From NCBI GenBank assembly GCA_964017195.1, contig CAXHKT010000187.1:1-64000 (forward strand): DNA of 64,000 bases, written 5' to 3'. The position numbers and the translations under genes are program-made. The stretch's first letter is position 1; each line of letters opens with the position of its first letter. Origin of the DNA: Siderastrea radians (taxonomy: Eukaryota > Cnidaria > Anthozoa > Scleractinia > Rhizangiidae). The notes beneath the pieces were generated by a model, which worked only from the letters and a program-made list of their open reading frames with translations, was not told the origin of the DNA and made no database searches. This document shows, piece by piece, positions 39,201-49,290 of the stretch.

Positions 39201-39521
39201 CACAAAAGGAATTTCTTTCGGATGGTCCCAAAGGGATTGAATGCATTTGGGAGCTTTGTGCATGCAGCCGAGAGCGCCAGTTAGCTTTTGAGCTTTTTGG
39301 GGCCTGAGGGAAGGCCCCAAAATGGGGGTTTTTTCCACCTTATCGACAAAATCGCAGACTTTCTACACAATAAACTGTTTTTTCTGATAGCCCCGAGGGA
39401 TTTGCATTATTATTGGGCCAGTGCGCAGCCTTGCGCAGACAGATTGCGCAGATAAGAACACCTTTTTTGAGCCTCTGGGAATGCCCCAAAATGGGGTTTT
39501 TTCCCTAAGGATCGCACATAT
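36130..39521. repeat. Five-monomer tandem duplication ending at the LINE (period about 1716 bp)
   Basis: Unit 1 (about 36130-37846) and unit 2 (about 37847-39521) share AAACTATTTTTT (36286 and 38003), GTGCGGAGCC (36331 and 38049), TTCGCATGG (36814 and 38529), GAGGCATTTGC (36991 and 38707), a 348-bp monomer (37117 and 38833) and CCGCGATCGCC (37210 and 38926). The period is five monomers plus the 6-bp insertion. Unit 2 switches near 39285 to the shortened TTAGCTTTTGAGC type seen at 11.9 kb. Confidence 0.8.
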
Positions 39522-39541
39522 GGTAGGTAAGGTAAGGTAAA
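39522..39541 (-). repeat. LINE 3' tail: short (TTACC)n microsatellite
   Basis: On the plus strand GGTA is followed by three GGTAA units (39526-39540) directly after satellite base 39521. On the element's strand this is three TTACC units and a final TACC. Short 3' microsatellite tails instead of poly(A) are typical of CR1/L2-like elements, and this fixes the 3' end of the element and its orientation. Confidence 0.85.
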
Positions 39542-39770
39542 ACTTTATTTATACAGGGTGGCCCATTCAGCACAGTGGCTGGTCTCCAGAGGGGCCCTGC
39601 TAAATACAATTTCTAAAAATATAAAAAATCTAATTGTTTAAAATAGTTATAAAAATAGAGTTAAAAGCTAATGTTTAGTAATTAAAATAGTTATATAAAA
39701 GAGTTTAAAAACTAAAACGAATTACAAGCATGAACGGTATATAGAAAAGATAAATATCGTAAATTAGGTG
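39542..39770 (-). other. LINE 3' untranslated region with AATAAA signal
   Basis: About 230 bp between the ORF2 stop and the tail, A/T-rich next to the stop and more mixed near the end (a GGGGCCC run on the plus strand near 39592). AATAAA reads on the minus strand at 39549-39544, a few bases before the TTACC tail. In this LINE group the 3' end is what the reverse transcriptase recognises; that role is known for the group and not shown here. Confidence 0.75.
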
Positions 39771-42044
39771 CTATGAAAAAAAGTGGGCTTTAACAAGATT
39801 TTTAAAAGAGGAGAGAGATGCAGCTTGTTGGATTTTTAAAGGTAGTGAGTTAAAAAGGGCTGAGCCAGAAAATCTAAAAGTACGCTTGCCAAGGCTAAGC
39901 TTGGGTTTAGGTAGATGGAGGTCAGCCTTCCTTCGAGTGTTGTAGCCATGTACATTGTAGTTCCTAATGAAATAGTTACTTAAATACTGAGGAACTAAGT
40001 TATGCAGACATTTATAAACTAAAACACATTTGTGTATTTTACGGTTTGTTTCTAAGTCAGCCCACCCTAAAACATTAAAAGTATCTCTAGAAGAGTCACG
40101 CTTAAGAATGATACGGGTAGCACGGTTTTGCAGCCGCTGTAGACTTTTGCTGGAGCCAACAGACAGTTCACCCCAAGCAGTGTCAGTATAACTTAAGATT
40201 GGGTCAATAAGGGTATTGTAGACACACTTTGCTGCTTTAAGAGTGAGGCAAGATCGTATCCGTGCAAGAAGTCCCAGACGCTTATTAACTTTGTTACAAG
40301 TAGTGTCTATATGCTCTTTCCAGTGAAGCTGTTCATCGAGCATAGTCCCAAGGTAATTGAACTTTGTCACTCTCTCTATGTCCTTGCCTTGAATCTGCAG
40401 GACAAAGTCTGAGGTGGTTTGCAGCAATTGTCTTGTTCCAAAGAGTAACCCTTTGGTTTTGCTCTGATTTAGTATTAGCTTACTGTCCACCAACCACTGC
40501 TCAACACGGTTGAGGTCTTCTTGTAAATTTTCCCTAATGTTGTTGACCTCAGATCCAGAATAATAGATAACAGTGTCATCCGCATACATGCTAATCGACG
40601 AGTGAAGTAAACATTGAGGCAAATCGTTTATGTGTATCACAAATAATAGAGGCCCCAACAAGGAACCCTGAGGAACACCGTAGTCGAGGGGAAGGCTAGA
40701 TGATAACTCCTTTCCATATTGAACTCGCTGCGAGCGAGTGGTGAGATAGTTTCTGAACCAGCGGAGACTGTGTCCTCTAACTCCATAGTGCTCTAGCTTG
40801 TGAAGGAGACATTTGTGATCAACAAGATCGAAAGCCTTTTTTAAGTCAATAAAGGCAGCGCCAGTCAACTGTTGTTTGTCCATGTGTTCTAAAATATGAT
40901 CGACCAAGTGGACGACCGCCGTTTCGGTAGAATGCTTCTTACGGAAGCCGGATTGATATAGCGATAGAACTTTGTTAACCTCAAAAAATGCTAACAGTTG
41001 AACTTGGACCGCTCGTTCCATGATCTTGGAAACGAGGGGGAGAACTGAAATCGGACGATAGTTGTTCTCGTCAACCTTTTTCCCTGCCTTAAAGATGGGA
41101 GTTACTTTAGCCTCATTCCACTGAGATGGTATTTCGCCAGACGAAATTGTGAGGTTTATGAGATAAGTGATTGGCTTGGCTATTACAGAGGATGCATCTT
41201 TGAGGAGTTTTGCGGGCATTTTGTCAAGCCCGGTAGCTTTGGATGATTTTAACTTTGACAGCTCGTGGCGCACGAAACTAGCACTAACTTCTTGCAGAGC
41301 AAAGTCATTGTTAACTCTGGGGGCTAAAATTCTAGGCAAGGCAGGGTCTTTGAAGACACTGCATAGATTCTTTGCAATTGATGTAAAGAACTTGTTAAAG
41401 TTCGTTGCCGACATTGTTTCTGATCCTCCGGGCGCAGATTTCTTTTGTTTTGGTAAGATCTTGTTTAGTGTTCGCCACATTTCTTTAGAGCTTTGATCAT
41501 TAGAGAGCTGGGTGGAATAATAACAACATTTTTCTTTACGCATTTTTATGTTCACAGCATTACGTAATCGTTTGTAGTTGCTCCAGTGAAGCTCTTTGTT
41601 TGTTGTTATCGCTTTTTTGTGTTGATAATCACGCTGATGCATGAGGTCTTTTATCTCAGGCGTTAACCATGGCACAGATCTTCCGCGGACACGGCGCGTA
41701 ACAACGGGCGCGTGTTCATCGGCCGCTGTGAGAAATAGGTCTTTGAATGACTGCCACGCATCATTAGGAGTTTGGTCAAGTTCTAAGATATCCCAAGGGA
41801 TGCTGTTTAAATCCTCGCAAAACAAAGCGGGGTCGTAGTGTTTATAATTCCTAGCCTCGACAAACCTTGGCGGTGGAAGCGGGATTCTGTGAAGTTTCCT
41901 AATTCCAAAAATGGCCGAGTGATCGGAAAAACCGATCGGTAATACTCCAGATACATAAAGTTCAGGCTTTGAAGTAAAAAATAAATCGATAAGAGTTCTT
42001 GAATTTTGAGTAATCCTGGTAGGGTCGGTAATAAGCTGCTTCAA
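39771..42044 (-). CDS. LINE ORF2 fragment: endonuclease C-terminus, reverse transcriptase, C-terminal domain
   Basis: 757 codons without stop or frameshift, ending with TAG at 39771-39773. The first codon listed is TTG, not a native start: the frame runs on upstream through FQRITNLFNL to about 42071, where the element is cut; the first in-frame ATG is residue 135. Residues 1-50 are the end of an AP-like endonuclease (LITDPTR, then GFSDHSAI with SDH at 40-42). Residues 51-260 are a linker with PWLTPEIKDL. The RT spans about 265-545: SSKATGLDKMPAKLL (267-281), NYRPISVLP (328-336), FIDLKKAFDLVDH (398-410, Asp400 the likely metal ligand), YGVPQGSLLGPLLF (455-468) and YADDT (487-491, Asp489 and Asp490). 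The C-terminal part has IDPILSYTDTAWG and a NTRRKADLHLPKP segment. Family role: nicking target DNA and copying element RNA in the nucleus. Without most of the endonuclease this copy should not move itself. Confidence 0.92.
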   Translation of the reverse strand: MKQLITDPTRITQNSRTLIDLFFTSKPELYVSGVLPIGFSDHSAIFGIRKLHRIPLPPPRFVEARNYKHYDPALFCEDLNSIPWDILELDQTPNDAWQSFKDLFLTAADEHAPVVTRRVRGRSVPWLTPEIKDLMHQRDYQHKKAITTNKELHWSNYKRLRNAVNIKMRKEKCCYYSTQLSNDQSSKEMWRTLNKILPKQKKSAPGGSETMSATNFNKFFTSIAKNLCSVFKDPALPRILAPRVNNDFALQEVSASFVRHELSKLKSSKATGLDKMPAKLLKDASSVIAKPITYLINLTISSGEIPSQWNEAKVTPIFKAGKKVDENNYRPISVLPLVSKIMERAVQVQLLAFFEVNKVLSLYQSGFRKKHSTETAVVHLVDHILEHMDKQQLTGAAFIDLKKAFDLVDHKCLLHKLEHYGVRGHSLRWFRNYLTTRSQRVQYGKELSSSLPLDYGVPQGSLLGPLLFVIHINDLPQCLLHSSISMYADDTVIYYSGSEVNNIRENLQEDLNRVEQWLVDSKLILNQSKTKGLLFGTRQLLQTTSDFVLQIQGKDIERVTKFNYLGTMLDEQLHWKEHIDTTCNKVNKRLGLLARIRSCLTLKAAKCVYNTLIDPILSYTDTAWGELSVGSSKSLQRLQNRATRIILKRDSSRDTFNVLGWADLETNRKIHKCVLVYKCLHNLVPQYLSNYFIRNYNVHGYNTRRKADLHLPKPKLSLGKRTFRFSGSALFNSLPLKIQQAASLSSFKNLVKAHFFS

Positions 42045-43501
42045 GTTGAATAGATTAGTAATGCGCTGGAAATGCGCTTTCTTTGTTCTTTTGCACGAAA
42101 GGAATTTTTTTCGGATGGTCCCAAAGGGATTGAATGCATTCTGGAGCTTTGTGCATGCAGCCGAGAGCGCCAGTTACCTTTTTGAGCGTTTTGGGGCCTG
42201 AGGGAAGGCCCCAAAATGGGGGTTTTTTCCACCTCATCGACAAAATCGCAGACTTTCTACACAATAAACTGTTTTTTCTGATAGCCCCGAGGGATTTGCA
42301 TTATTATTGGGCCAGTGTGCAGCCTTGAGCAGAAAGATTGCGCAGATAAGAACACCTTTTTGAGCCTCTGGGAATGCCCCAAAATGGGGTTTTTTCCCTA
42401 AGGATCGCACATATCGCGCTTTCTTTGTACTTTTGCACAAAAGAAATTTTTTTCGGATGGTCCCAAAGGGATTGAATGCATTTTAGAGCTTTGTGTATGC
42501 AGCCGAGAGCGCCAGTTAGCTTTTTGAGCTTTTTGAGGCCTGAGGGAAGGCCCCGAAATGTGGGTTTTTTCCACCTTATCGACAAAATCGCAGACTTTCT
42601 ACACAATAAACTGTTTTTTCTGATAGCCCCGAGGGATTTGCATTATTATTGGGCCAGTGCGCAGCCTTGCGCAGACAGATTGCGCAGATAAGAACACCTT
42701 TTTGAGCCTCTGGGAATGCCCCAAAATGGGGTTTTTTCCCTAAGGATCGCACATATCGCGCTTTCTTTGTACTTTTGCACAAAAGGAATTTTTTTCGGAT
42801 GGTCCCAAAGGGATTGAATGCATTTGGGAGCTTTGTGCATGCAGCCGAGAGCGCCAGTTAGCTTTTTGAGCTTTTTGGGGCCTGAGGGAAGGCCCCAAAA
42901 TGGGGGTTTTTTCCACCTTATCGACAAAATCGCAGACTTTCTACACAATAAACTGTTTTTTCTGATAGCCCCGAGGGATTTGCATTATTATTGGGCCAGT
43001 GCGTAGCCTTGCGCAGACAGATTGCGCAGATAAGAACACCTTTTTGAGCCTCTGGGAATGCCCCAAAATGGGGTTTTTTCCCTAAGGATTGCACATATCG
43101 CGCTTTCTTTGTACTTTTGCACAAAAGGAATTTTTTTCGGATGGTCCCAAAGGGATTGAATGCATTCTGGAGCTTTGTGCATGCAGCCGAGAGCGCCAGT
43201 TAGCTTTTTGAGCTTTTTGGGGCCTGAGGGAAGGCCCCAAAATGGGGGTTTTTTCCACCTTATCGACAAAATCGCAGACTTTCTACACAATAAACTGTTT
43301 TTTCTGATAGCCCCGAGGGATTTGCATTATTATTGGGCCAGTGCGCAGCCTTGCGCAGACAGATTGCGCAGATAAGAACACCTTTTTGAGCCTCTGGGAA
43401 TGCCCCAAAATGGGGTTTTTTCCCTAAGGATCGCACATATCGCGCTTTCTTTGTACTTTTGCACAAAAGGAATTTTTTTCGGATGGTCCCAAAGGGATTG
43501 A

Positions 43502-45552
43502 ATGCATTTGGGAGCTTTGTGCATGCAGCCGAGAGCGCCAGTTAGCTTTTTGAGCTTTTTGGGGCCTGAGGAAAGGCCCCAAAATGGGGGTTTTTTCCAC
43601 CTTATCGACAAAATCGCAGACTTTCTACACAATAAACTGTTTTTTCTGATAGCCCCGAGGGATTTGCATTATTACTGGGCCATTGCGCAGCCTTGCGCAG
43701 ACAGATTGCGCAGATAAGAACACCTTTTTGAGCCTCTGGGAATGCCCCAAAATGGGGTTTTTTCCCTAAGGATCGCACATATCGCGCTTTCTTTGTACTT
43801 TTGCACAAAAGGAATTTTTTTCGGATGGTCCCAAAGGGATTGAATGTATTTAGGAGCTTTGTGCATGCAGCCGAGAGCGCCAGTTAGCTTTTTGAGCTTT
43901 TTGGGGCCTGAGGGAAGGCCCCAAAATGGGGGTTTTTACTACCTTATCGACAAAATCGCAGACTTTCTACACAATAAACTGTTTTTTCTGATAGCCCCGA
44001 GGGATTTGCATTATTATTGGGCCAGTGCGCAGCCTTGCGCAGACAGATTGCGCAGATAAGAACACGTTTTTGAGCCTCTGGGAATGCCCCAAAATGGGGT
44101 TTTTTCCCTAAGGATCGCACATATCGCGCTTTCTTTGTACTTTTGCACAAAAGGAATTTTTTTCGGATGGTCCCAAAGGGATTAAATGCATTTAGGAGCT
44201 TTGTGCATGCAGCCGAGAGCGCCAGTTAGCTTTTTGAGCTTTTTGGGGCCTGAGGGAAGGCCCCAAAATGGGGGTTTTTACCACCTTATCGACAAAATCG
44301 CAGACTTTCTACACAATAAACTGTTTTTTCTGATAGCCCCGAGGGATTTGCATTATTATTGGGCCAGTGCGCAGCCTTGCGCAGACAGATTGCGCAGATA
44401 AGAACACCTTTTTGAGCCCCTGGGAATGCCCCAAAATGTGGTTTTTTCCCTAAGGATCGCACATATCGCGCTTTCTTTGTACTTTTGCACAAAAGGAATT
44501 TTTTTTTGGATGGTCCCAAAGGGTTGAATGCATTTGGGAGCTTTGTGCATGCAGCCGAGAGCGCCAGTTAGCTTTTTGAGCTTTTTGGGGCCTGAGGAAA
44601 GGCCCCAAAATGGGGGTTTTTTCCACCTTATCGACAAAATCGCAGACTTTCTACACAATAAACTGTTTTTTCTGATAGCCCCGAGGGATTTGCATTATTA
44701 CTGGGCCATTGCGCAGCCTTGCGCAGACAGATTGCGCAGATAAGAACACCTTTTTGAGCCTCTGGGAATGCCCCAAAATGGGGTTTTTTCCCTAAGGATC
44801 GCACATATCGCGCTTTCTTTGTACTTTTGCACAAAAGGAATTTTTTTCGGATGGTCCCAAAGGGATTGAATGTATTTAGGAGCTTTGTGCATGCAGCCGA
44901 GAGCGCCAGTTAGCTTTTTGAGCTTTTTGGGGCCTGAGGGAAGGCCCCAAAATGGGGGTTTTTACCACCTTATCGACAAAATCGCAGACTTTCTACACAA
45001 TAAACTGTTTTTTCTGATAGCCCCGAGGGATTTGCATTATTATTGGGCCAGTGCGCAGCCTTGCGCAGACAGATTGCGCAGATAAGAACACGTTTTTGAG
45101 CCTCTGGGAATGCCCCAAAATGGGGTTTTTTCCTAACGATCGCACATATCGCGCTTTCTTTGTACTTTTGCACAAAAGGAATTTTTTTCGGATGGTCCCA
45201 AAGGGATTAAATGCATTTAGGAGCTTTGTGCATGCAGCCGAGAGCGCCAGTTAGCTTTTTGAGCTTTTTGGGGCCTGAGGGAAGGCCCCAAAATGGGGCT
45301 TTTTACCACCTTATCGACAAAATCGCAGACTTTCTATACAATAAACTGTTTTTTCTGATAGCCCCGAGGGATTTGCATTATTATTGGGCCAGTGCGCAGC
45401 CTTGCGCAGACAGATTGCGCAGATAAGAACACCTTTTTGAGCCTCTGGGAATGCCCCAAAATGGGGTTTTTTCCCTAAGGATCGCACATATCGCGCTTTC
45501 TTTGTACTTTTGCACAAAAGGAATTTTTTTCGGATGGTCCCAAAGGGATTAA
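43502..45552. repeat. Three-monomer tandem duplication (2 x about 1026 bp)
   Basis: Units 43502-44527 and 44528-45552 share GAGGAAAGGCCCC followed by ATTACTGGGCCATTGCG (43675 and 44700), TTGAATGTATTTAGG (43842 and 44868), GGTTTTTAC(T/C)ACC and ACACGTTTTTGAG (44064 and 45090). The last monomer type recurs once more at 45553-45894, with the odd TTTTTTTTGGATGG plus AAAGGGTTGAATG ending (44502 and 45869). Confidence 0.8.
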
Positions 45553-46584
45553 ATGCATTTAGGAGCTTTGTGCATGCAGCCGAGAGCGCCAGTTAGCTTT
45601 TTGAGCTTTTTGGGGCCTGAGGGAAGGCCCCAAAATGGGGGTTTTTACCACCTTATCGACAAAATCGCAGACTTTCTACACAATAAACTGTTTTTTCTGA
45701 TAGCCCCGAGGGATTTGCATTATTATTGGGCCAGTGCACAGCCTTGCGCAGACAGATTGCGCAGATAAGAACACCTTTTTGAGCCCCTGGGAATGCCCCA
45801 AAATGTGGTTTTTTCCCTAAGGATCGCACATATCGCGCTTTCTTTGTACTTTTGCACAAAAGGAATTTTTTTTTGGATGGTCCCAAAGGGTTGAATGCAT
45901 TTGGGAGCTTTGTGCATGCAGCCGAGAGCGCCAGTTAGCTTTTTGAGCTTTTTGGGGCCTGAGGGAAGGCCCCAAAATGGGGGGTTTTTCCACCTTATCG
46001 ACAAAATTGCAGACTTTCTACACAATAAACTGTTTTTTCTGATAGCCCCAAGGGATTTGCATTATTATTGGGCCAGTGCGCAGCCTTGCGCAGACAGATT
46101 GCGCAGATAAGAACACCTTTTTGAGCCTCTGGGAATGCCCCAAAATGGGGTTTTTCCCCTAAGGATCGCACATATCGCGCTTTCTTTGTACTTTTGCACA
46201 AAAGGAATTTTTTTGGGATGGTCCCAAAGGGACTGAATGCATTTGGGAGCTTTGTGCATGCAGCCGAGAGCGCCAGTTAGCTTTTTGAGCTTTTTGGGGC
46301 CTGAGGGAAGGCCCCAAAATGGGTTTTTTTTCAACCTTATCGACAAAATCGCAGACTTTCTACACAATAAACTGTTTTTTCTGATAGCCCCGAGGGATTT
46401 GCATTATTATTGGGCCAGTGCGCAGCCTTGCGCAGACAGATTGCGCAGATAAGAACACCTTTTTGAGCCCCTGGGAATGCCCCAAAATGGGGTTTTTTCC
46501 CTAAGGATCGCACATATCGCGCTTTCTTTGTACTTTTGCACAAAAGGAATTTTTTTCGGATGGTCCCAAAGGGATTGAATGCAT

Positions 46585-49290
46585 TTGGGAGCTTTGTGCA
46601 TGCAGCCGTGAGCTCCAGTTAGCTTTTTGAGCTTTTTGGGGCCTGAGGGAAGGCCCCAAAATGGGGTTTTTTCCACCTTATCGACAAAATCGCAGACTTT
46701 CTACACAATAAACTGTTTTTTCTGATAGCCCCGAGGGATTTGCATTATTATTGGCCCAGTGCGCAGCCTTGCGCAGACAGATTGCGCAGATAAGAACACC
46801 TTTTTGAGCCTCTGGGAATGCCCCAAAATGGGGTTTTTTTCCCTAAGGATCGCACATATCGCGCTTTCTTTGTACTTTTGCACAAAAGGAATTTTTTTCG
46901 GATGGTCCCAAAGGGATTGAATGCATTTAGGAGCTTTGTGCATGCAGCCGAGAGCGCCAGTTAGCTTTTTGAGCTTTTTGGGGCCTGAGGGAAGGCCCCA
47001 AAATGGGGGTTTTTACCACCTTATCGACAAAATCGCAGACTTTCTACACAATGAACTGTTTTTTCTGATAGCCCTGAGGGATTTGCATTATTATTGGGCC
47101 AGTGCGCAGCCTTGCGCAGAGAGATTGCGCAGATAAGAACACCTTTTTGAGCCCCTGGGAATGCCCCAAAATGGGGTTTTTTCCCTAAAGATCGCACATA
47201 TCGCGCTTTCTTTGTACTTTTGCACAAAAGGAATTTTTTTCGGCTGGTCCCAAAGGGATTGAATGCATTTGGGAGCTTTGTGCATGCAGCCGAGAGCGCC
47301 AGTTAGCTTTTTGAGCTTTTTGGGGCCTGAGGGAAGGCCCCAAAATGGGGGTTTTTTCCACCTTATCGAAAAAAATTGCAGACTTTCTACACAATAAACT
47401 GTTTTTTCTGATAGCCCCGAGGGATTTGCATTATTATTGGGCCAGTGCGCAGCCTTGCGCAGACAGATTGCGCAGATAAGAACACCTTTTTGAGCCTCTG
47501 GGAATGCCCCAAAATGGGGTTTTTTCCCTAAGGATCGCACATATCGCGCTTTCTTTGTACTTTTGCACAAAAGGAATTTTTTTCGGATGGTCTTAAAAGG
47601 ATTGAATGCATTTGGGAGCTTTGTGCATGCAGCCGAGAGCGCCAGTTAGCTTTTTGAGCTTTTTGGGGCCTGAGGGAAGGCCCCAAAATGGGGTTTTTTT
47701 CCACCTTATCGACAAAATCGCAGACTTTGTACACAATAAACTGTTTTTTCTGATAGCCCCGAGGGATTTGCATTATTATTGGGCCAGTGCGCAGCCTGCG
47801 GAGACAGATTGCGCAGATAAGAACACCTTTTTTAGCCTCTGGGAATGCCCCAAAATGGGGTTTTTTCCCTAAGGATCGCACATATCGCGCTTTCTTTGTA
47901 CTTTTGCACAAAAGGAATTTTTTTCGGATGGTCCCAAAGGGATTGAATGCATTTGGGAGCTTTGTGCATGCAGCCGAGAGCGCCAGTTAGCTTTTTGAGC
48001 TTTTTGGGGCCTGAGGGAAGGCCCCAAAATGGGGTTTTTTCCCCCTTATCGACAAAATCGCAGACTTTCTACACAATAAACTGTTTTTTCTGATAGCCCC
48101 GAGGGATTTGCATTATTATTGGGCCAGTGCGCAGCCTTGCGCAGACAGATTGCGCAGATAAGAACACCTTTTTGAGCCTCTGGGAATGCCCCAAAATGGT
48201 TTTTTTTCCCTAAGGATCGCACATATCGCGCTTTCTTTGTACTTTTGCACAAAAGGAATTTTTTTGGGGTGGTCCCAAAGGGATTGAATGCATTTGGGAG
48301 CTTTGTGCATGCAGCCGAGAGCGCCAGTTAGCTTTTTGAGCTTTTTGGGGCCTGATGGAAGGCCCCAAAATGGGTTTTTTTTCCACCTTATCGACAAAAT
48401 CGCAGACTTTCTACACAATAAACTGTTTTTTCTGATAGCCCCGAGGGATTTGCATTATTATTGGGCCAGTGCGCAGCCTTGCGCAGAGAGATTGCGCAGA
48501 TAAGAACACCTTTTTGAGCCTATGGGAATGCCCCAAAATGGGGTTTTTTCCCTAAGGATCGCACATATCGCGCTTTCTTTGTACTTTTGCACAAAAGGAA
48601 TTTTTTTCGGATGGTCCCAAAGGGATTGAATGCATTTGGGAGCTTTGTGCATGCAGCCGAGAGCGCCAGTTAGCTTTTTGAGCTTTTTGGGGCCTGAGGA
48701 AAGGCGCCAAAATGGGGGTTTTTTCCACCTTATCGACAAAATCGCAGACTTTCTACACAATAAACTGTTTTTTCTGATAGCCCCGAGGGATTTGCATTAT
48801 TACTGGGCCATTGCGCAGCCTTGCGCAGACAGATTGCGCAGATAAGAACACCTTTTTGAGCCTCTGGGAATGCCCCAAAATGGGGTTTTTTCCCTAAGGA
48901 TCGCACATATCGCGCTTTCTTTGTACTTTTGCACAAAAGGAATTTTTTTCGGATGGTCCCAAAGGGATTGAATGCATTTGGGATCTTTGTGCATGCAGCC
49001 GAGAGCGCCAGTTAGCTTTTTGAGCTTTTTGGGGCCTGAGGGAAGGCCCCAAAATGGGGGTTTTTTCCACCTTATCGACAAAATCGCAGAGTTTCTACAC
49101 AATAAACTGTTTTTTTTCTGATAGCCCCGAGGGATTTGCATTATTATTGGGCCAGTGCGCAGCCTTGCGCAGACAGATTGCGCAGATAAGAACACCTTTT
49201 TGAGCCTCTGGGAATGCCCCAAAATGGGGTTTTTTCCCTAAGGCTCGCACATATCGCGCTTTCTTTGTACTTTTGCACAAAAGGAATTTT
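46585..49290. repeat. Long-range duplicated block, copy 2 (lacks one monomer)
   Basis: Partner of 30340-33390, with the marks GAGCTCCAG (46611), TCGAAAAAAATTGCAG (47367), GGTCTTAAAAGGATTG (47591), GCGCAGCCTGCGGAG (47792), GCCTGATGGAAGG (48351) and the extended T-run near 49108. It is one monomer shorter, the change falling between about 47600 and 47790. Private changes such as ACACAATGAACTG (47048) show some independent ageing. Confidence 0.85.

Larger units (their letters stand above)
1..39521. repeat. 342-bp satellite array, left block (about 115 monomers)
   Basis: Head-to-tail tandem repeat. The landmark GAATGCAT recurs every 341-343 bp (ATG at 221, 563, 905, 1247, 1589 and so on to 39241), giving 114 intervals. 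The summed excess over 342 is about 32 bp, nearly all from five monomers with a 6-bp insertion. All copies have the same orientation and most differ by only a few substitutions or T-run length changes. The array starts mid-monomer at base 1 and is cut by the LINE at 39521. I find no gene, RNA or other insertion inside it. Short open frames recur on both strands only because the unit length is divisible by three. The scale and internal duplications suggest heterochromatin, possibly centromeric or pericentromeric; that location is inference. I do not recognise the satellite family. Confidence 0.98.
39522..42073 (-). mobile_element. 5'-truncated non-LTR retrotransposon (LINE, CR1/L2/Jockey-like)
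   Basis: A 2552-bp insertion in one satellite monomer, replacing a single base relative to the empty paralogous site at 12130-12132. On the minus strand it reads: end of an AP-like endonuclease domain, a complete reverse transcriptase, a C-terminal domain, stop codon, about 230 bp of 3' UTR with AATAAA, and a tail of three TTACC units plus TACC. There are no long terminal repeats. ORF1 and most of the endonuclease are missing, as expected when reverse transcription stops early in target-primed integration. No target-site duplication is visible. Base composition differs sharply from the satellite. Placement in the CR1/L2/Jockey group rests on the RT motifs and overall layout; the exact clade would need a tree. 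Confidence 0.95.

Noticed and set aside
1..39521. CRISPR array
   Set aside because: The period is 342 bp with no short repeat and unique spacer structure, there are no cas genes, and the LINE marks the DNA as eukaryotic.
39541..39770. Host gene exon or separate small gene next to the LINE
   Set aside because: The stretch is continuous with the LINE 3' end, A/T-rich, and followed by AATAAA and the TTACC tail, so it is the element's 3' UTR.
41167..41838. Plus-strand open frames inside the LINE (41167-41496 and 41641-41838)
   Set aside because: They lie wholly within and opposite to the reverse transcriptase frame and show no domain; they are antisense shadows.
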